The translations under genes and the position numbers were made by a program. From Gadus chalcogrammus (taxonomy: Eukaryota > Chordata > Actinopteri > Gadiformes > Gadidae), in NCBI RefSeq assembly GCF_026213295.1, contig NC_079431.1, forward strand, positions 13,318,799 through 13,382,798: a DNA stretch of 64,000 bases, in the 5' to 3' direction. The notes below the pieces were generated by a model that was not told the origin of the DNA, did no database searches, and was given only the letters and a program-made list of their open reading frames with translations. Positions 48,841 to 64,000 of the stretch are shown piece by piece (position 1 is the first letter of the stretch; each line of letters begins with the position of its first letter).

Positions 48841-49983
48841 CTTGACGAAGGCGTTCAAAGAGAACTAAGGTCCCCCGATTTGGTCATGCTGCCACCATGT
48901 CCCTCCAAGAATTTCGCTCGCCCTCCCAGTCCGTGTGCTCTCCATTTCTATCCCTGGCAGCAGCAGTCTGTCTGATCCCCTTGCTTTCGCTCGCTCCGAG
49001 CCCTGGCTCCTCCTCTTGTTCAGCGCGGCTGGGCTCTGGCCCCTCGTGCTGCCATCACGCGGAGAGCTAAGTGCATGGCAACTCAACTATTTTGACGCAT
49101 CGCATGAAAGGCTAGATTTATTTTCTCAGTGCCTTCTACCAGTAGTTTCCATTGTTTGGTTGTCTTTTGTTTAATTTTTATAATACGCTAAAGTCGAATT
49201 GCATTCCTAGGCGTCACAACGCTGCCCTATTCGTTATGAGCCACCGTTACATTGTGTCTTTGCGTTCAAATGTCTAATTGTTGTTGTAGAGGGGTGAGTT
49301 AAATAAAGCTCGCACGAGACATCCGTCTAATTCTTATCATGCGACAGCTTATTATGACAGCCCGCTATTAATTGCCTTTGGTCTATCTCTCTGGCTCTCC
49401 GTACAGATGTCCTCAGAAAACCTGGCACGTGGACTGACGACCAGCCTAGACTACGACGCAGACGCACGGGAGTGTGCAGAATATCGAATCAGCGCCGGGG
49501 AGGTTTCAAACATGGTGGCCTACTCAGACAAAGCATGCAACATAACAGTGAATAGTAGGTACAGGGAACATTTCCAGACGAGACTAGGGCTCTGACCGAA
49601 GGAAGATGTCGTAGTGAAGAGTCACATTTAGAGCACCTTGCCTGAAAGGATCATATAAAATCACATGCCAGTCAGACAATTTGTCATGAATTAAAGAATT
49701 TACATGAATTAACAGAACGAATCAAAATTCTCTCCTCTACCAGTTAACAATGGAATATTATTGATCTAAGGCTTGCCATTTCCCTCAGAGCTCTCTTATT
49801 GGCTGTTCTATTTAACTGTTGCTATGGTACCAGACAACTGATGCTGAGGTTTACCCATGGATTTCTATTGGTGCAGGAGGATATAGTTTACTGGGTCTAA
49901 AGAATATAATGAAAGCATTGGCTTTCTGAAAAAAAGGATCTCACGCCCTATTTTGTTTCCTATGTGTATATGCGTGTGCGTTT

Positions 49984-50073
<90 letters not shown>

Positions 50074-51227
50074 ATGCATGAATGTGTGCATGCGTGAGGG
50101 TGTATGTGTAAAATTATATTAATCAGTCACTGTATCACACTATAATATAAATGCTAATTATCTCCTGTCCTGCAGCAATAAGACATTTACATATTAGCTA
50201 CATATTCTTTTTGTGGTTAAAAATATATCCTACAAAGCAAAATACTCTCAACAATGAGACAAAAGACAGGATATTTGTTCTGTGGAGAAATTATTTCTTT
50301 GTGAGCTCCATTAAATATCCATCAAACAATTGCATAATGCAACAATCAAACATGAAAAGAAATACATTTTGCATAGAAGTGACCCTTTAGGTTTGCTACT
50401 GGACTTGTTTTCTCTTTTCATAAAAACGTCCTAACAAATATTGCACAGTATAAAACACATACAGGTAAAAAGTTACAGTTATAAAAAAGTCCAAAAATAG
50501 TACAAAAAAATGCATTCCCACAAAATTCTCAGTTTAGATTGTTACTTTGTTAAAAGTGGAATACCGTTTCACAAAAGTCCACAATGCCCAATTCCTGGTG
50601 TCAATTATAGTCATACACTTCTACAGTTTTGTCCCCAAGGAAGCTATCCAATGGTTACTCATGAACCCCGAACATAGAAGACTCCACGCAGAATCACAAC
50701 ATCTGTGGCAGCAGCTCTGTGTCTGAGTAACCACTAAATCGTTTGGCAAAAGGTTTAGAGAGGCCGTCTACAGTTCATACTACAATCCACATTAAGTCCA
50801 CTGATGAGCAGGAACCCCAAACAAAGGCGGGGGTCCTTGTTGCCGTGTGGGTAGTCTCTGTGGGTGTCCCACTGGGTTTGCCTGCTTCTGGTAAGATGGT
50901 TCCACTGGGGGGGGGTACAGGGGGACAGTGGCCCTGTTCACCAGTGCAGTAGTATGCTGGCGAACAAGGAGTGCTTTGTGTCTTTCCACACAACAAGGCA
51001 AGGTTCCCAGCGCGCCGTCGGTGTCTCTTTCAGGTGCGATGAACGACAAAGTTAATCCATTGCGAACACGGCTGAGTTGTTTGTTTTTGATTGTTGTATC
51101 GGGCAGGTAGTGATGGCTGAGCACTTTTGGTTGAGGCCTTTTTTGGTGTGAGGCTTCATGGGAATCCAGTAAAAAGGGAGGGCAGAAGCAGCCCTCTCTC
51201 TCCCCCTGTGTCTCTCTGTCTCTCTCT
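48841..51227. other. Interval between REV1 promoter and AFF3 stop codon
   Basis: It holds the AFF3 3' UTR on its right side and the GT repeat at 49990-50068. Open frames here show no recognisable domain. No RNA gene was seen. Confidence 0.5.
49990..50068. repeat. (GT)n microsatellite
   Basis: About 39 units between REV1 and AFF3. Confidence 0.98.

Positions 51228-64000
<12,773 letters not shown>

Overview
This is a stretch of a vertebrate, most likely teleost fish, nuclear genome. The genes have many short introns with GT-AG ends, and every protein matches a vertebrate family. CA/GT and GA/CT microsatellites are very dense, and several non-autonomous DNA transposons look fish-like. I cannot name the species.

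Eight protein-coding genes can be read, seven on the minus strand. From left to right they are: MGAT4A (5' part only, running off the left edge), CREG2, a CRACD-family gene best placed as CRACDL, MITD1, MRPL30 (the only plus-strand gene), TXNDC9, REV1, and AFF3 (3' part only, its N-terminal exons lying beyond the right edge). Coding exons were joined by hand from splice signals. Every junction keeps frame, giving 286 aa for CREG2, 1096 for CRACDL, 250 for MITD1, 158 for MRPL30, 223 for TXNDC9 and 1415 for REV1. From memory, this order matches human chromosome 2q11.2, except that CREG2 sits between MGAT4A and CRACDL, and no TSGA10, LIPT1, LYG or EIF5B was recognised here.

Region by region: 1-13,904 is MGAT4A, mostly intron, with a short hAT-like element, a large foldback element and two hairpins. 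13,905-18,579 holds CREG2 and its flanks. 18,580-23,543 is CRACDL. 26,411-30,762 is the MITD1/MRPL30 head-to-head pair sharing a 0.7 kb promoter interval. 30,763-35,670 is TXNDC9, tail-to-tail with MRPL30, with a 5' intron packed with DNA transposons. 35,670-39,240 is intergenic and carries a broken LINE endonuclease. 39,241-48,840 is REV1. 48,840-51,227 is intergenic plus AFF3 3' sequence. 51,228 to the right edge is AFF3.

The genes do not form one pathway. They cover Golgi N-glycan branching (MGAT4A), a secreted or luminal glycoprotein (CREG2), an actin-capping regulator relative (CRACDL), ESCRT/abscission (MITD1), mitochondrial translation (MRPL30), a phosducin/thioredoxin-like chaperone cofactor (TXNDC9), translesion DNA synthesis (REV1) and transcription elongation (AFF3). 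I found no evidence of a wholly new biological system. The most unusual feature is how often long dinucleotide repeats sit directly on splice sites, notably in REV1 and AFF3. REV1 also has a GC-AG intron and an enlarged proline-rich linker, and the TXNDC9 5' intron is a transposon cluster with clear target-site evidence.
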